In this document: positions 16,607-16,645 of the stretch, piece by piece
Layout of the letters: the number at the start of each line of letters is the position of its first letter
Numbering within the stretch: the first letter of the stretch is position 1
Source of the DNA: JBOHBN01 sp050698355
GTDB lineage: Bacteria > Actinomycetota > Actinomycetes > Streptosporangiales > WHST01
Reading direction: 5' to 3'
Length of the DNA stretch: 16,645 nucleotides
Assembly: GCA_050698355.1 (NCBI GenBank)
Contig: JBOHBN010000147.1
Coordinates: forward strand, 1-16,645
Translations under genes and position numbers: made by a program
The notes under the pieces: generated by a model
Told to the model about the DNA's origin: nothing
Database searches by the model: none
What the model saw: the letters and a program-made list of their open reading frames with translations, nothing else

Positions 16607-16645
16607 GTTGTCTGTGTGTGGTTGAGCTATAGCTAAACCAGACAC
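16607..16645. repeat. Hairpin repeat after pepN (copy 2, cut by window end)
   Basis: The sequence centres on the palindrome AGCTATAGCT (16625-16634). The flanking arms 16614-16624 and 16635-16645 pair at 9 of 11 positions, and the left arm continues outward to 16607 while the right arm leaves the window. The stretch 16607-16632 is 24/26 identical to 1679-1704, including TGTGTGGTTGAGC. Its place after the pepN stop suggests a terminator role like that of the first copy. Confidence 0.65.

Overview
The window is high-GC DNA coding almost end to end, with frequent GTG/TTG starts and 4-bp GTGA gene overlaps. It carries a mycothiol-dependent nitroreductase-like protein and an Eis-like acetyltransferase, which points to an actinobacterium. 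I cannot fix the genus. There are no rRNA, tRNA, CRISPR or insertion sequence genes, and no gene-free stretch exceeds 300 bases (the longest is about 136 bases).

Layout. (1) 1-1679, plus strand: the C-terminal part of a serine/threonine protein kinase with atypical motifs, overlapping an Eis-like GNAT acetyltransferase. A long perfect hairpin follows at the convergence point. (2) 1763-11113: a coherent amino-sugar locus. A secreted GH2 exo-beta-D-glucosaminidase and a ROK repressor lie on the minus strand. Divergent from them on the plus strand are a solute-binding lipoprotein, two ABC permeases, a double-SIS phosphosugar isomerase/deaminase and a ROK sugar kinase. (3) 11122-12206, minus: rpiB and bioY. 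(4) 12289-13254, plus: an AbiEi-like/DUF559 protein, then a hairpin. (5) 13300-13914, minus: a DsbA-fold mycothiol-dependent nitroreductase homologue, divergent from (6) 14051-16588, plus: aminopeptidase N. The window ends inside another hairpin of the same repeat family as the first.

How it works together (inference from families and context). The glucosaminidase would release glucosamine from the non-reducing ends of chitosan oligosaccharides outside the cell. The binding protein and permeases would import the products using an ATPase encoded elsewhere. The ROK kinase and SIS protein would phosphorylate and deaminate/isomerise the amino sugar toward fructose-6-phosphate. The ROK repressor would control both transcription units. 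This is supported by an operator-like inverted repeat filling the spacer of a strong promoter upstream of the GH2 gene, and by a related half-site in the repressor/transporter intergenic region. The order repressor, binding protein, two permeases, isomerase, kinase matches, as I recall it, the csnR-csnEFG-csnH-csnK chitosan-oligosaccharide operon of Streptomyces. The difference here is an exo-glucosaminidase gene attached to the locus.

The system is therefore probably a variant of a known one. The parts most worth a second look are the operator architecture, the dispersed intergenic hairpin repeat, the degenerate ROK motifs, the atypical kinase coupled to an Eis-like enzyme, and the solitary AbiEi/DUF559 protein.
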